Origin: Winogradskyella undariae
GTDB lineage: Bacteria > Bacteroidota > Bacteroidia > Flavobacteriales > Flavobacteriaceae
DNA length: 43,906 nt
Assembly (NCBI RefSeq): GCF_013285155.1
Contig: NZ_JABTEL010000018.1
Span: 1 to 43,906, forward strand
Direction: 5' to 3'
The notes under the pieces were generated by a model. It did not search any database, was not told the DNA's origin, and saw only the letters and a program-made list of their open reading frames with translations. The position numbers and the translations under genes are program-made. The first letter of the stretch is position 1. The number at the start of each line of letters is the position of its first letter. Below are positions 43,542 to 43,906 of this stretch, piece after piece.

Positions 43542-43906
43542 GATTTTAGATTTGGGAGGTGAGACATTTCGACTGCGCTCAATGTGACAATAGGAATACG
43601 CTCAATGTGGCAAAAAGGATTGTTATTAATGAGGTGTTTCGATTGTGTTTAATTTGAGAACTAAGAGATTGTAGTTTTTTGAAGTCTGGATTTACAATTT
43701 ATGATGTAGGTTGGTTTAGAATTTTAGATTTTGGAGGTTAGACATTTCGACTGCGCTCAATGTGACAAAAGAATTATACTTAATGTGGTAAAAAGGATTG
43801 TGCTTAATGAGATATTTGGACTGTGTTTAATTTGATAACTAAGAGATTGTAGTTTTTTGAAGTCTGGGTTTGGGATTTATGATATTGGTTGGTTTAGTAT
43901 TTTAGA
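43542..43906. repeat. 178-bp tandem direct repeat, more than two copies
   Basis: Unit 1 is 43542-43719 and unit 2 is 43720-43897, and a third begins at 43898 and leaves the window. Shared markers lie exactly 178 bases apart (for example ACATTTCGACTGCGCTCAAT at 43564 and 43742, and AAGAGATTGTAGTTTTTTGA at 43663 and 43841). Each unit contains an ACATT/AATGT hairpin followed by GACA. No gene is seen in this 388-base stretch after recX. Confidence 0.85.

Overview
The window comes from a low-GC member of the Bacteroidota, most probably a marine flavobacterium of the family Flavobacteriaceae. The evidence is a type IX secretion (T9SS) C-terminal sorting domain on at least two proteins, a PorZ-like T9SS component, a TonB-dependent receptor ending in an aromatic beta-strand, a flavobacterial THC0290_0291-type outer-membrane protein, the absence of Shine-Dalgarno-like sequences, and Bacteroidota-type promoters (TTG, about 19-20 bases, TAnnTTTG; the spaced TTG could be found at only two of them). 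No rRNA, tRNA, CRISPR array, transposase or recombinase was seen.

The left 3.45 kb is an accessory region and the most unusual part. Read on the minus strand it is a run of gene cassettes: a two-gene unknown cassette, an OLD-family ATPase/TOPRIM nuclease, and a small lipoprotein. The cassettes are separated by two non-coding sites that are 71% identical and both exactly 126 bp from AAC to GTT. Each cassette starts and ends with its own 9-10 bp inverted repeat placed next to these invariant triplets. That is the geometry of integron cassettes and attC sites, although the core does not fit the classical attC consensus and no integrase is in view. The plus strand of both sites folds into the same long hairpin, with compensatory changes and conserved G-T wobbles. 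The run stops abruptly beside a short single-stranded DNA-binding protein gene (ssb).

From 3.6 kb onward the content is ordinary chromosomal housekeeping. It includes ssb, a 58-residue Cys/Lys-rich protein, ferritin, a histone-deacetylase-family hydrolase, a large exported MG2/plug-like protein, Tex, a phosphodiesterase-TPR-sulfotransferase fusion with a small overlapping leader gene, a T9SS cargo, an OmpA lipoprotein, a lipocalin-like lipoprotein and metG. Next come an LD-carboxypeptidase, two small membrane proteins, yraN, the yicC-gmk-nadD operon, a thioesterase, an acyltransferase-like protein with an ArsC-like protein, a CPA1 Na+/H+ antiporter, a DUF3298-type lipoprotein, a cystathionine gamma-synthase-type enzyme, an outer-membrane protein and NADP-glutamate dehydrogenase. 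A porZ-recO-TonB receptor run follows.

The right end holds a 615-base repeat-rich spacer with ATTCCTG hairpins followed by GACA and six 11-bp TACGG units, then a 1,941-residue multidomain T9SS cargo, recX, and a 178-bp tandem repeat that runs out of the window. Many convergent gene pairs are separated by clear hairpin terminators, which supports the gene calls. Three start codons were moved inward (metG, yicC, recX) and two genes too short for usual ORF thresholds were added (58 and 48 residues).
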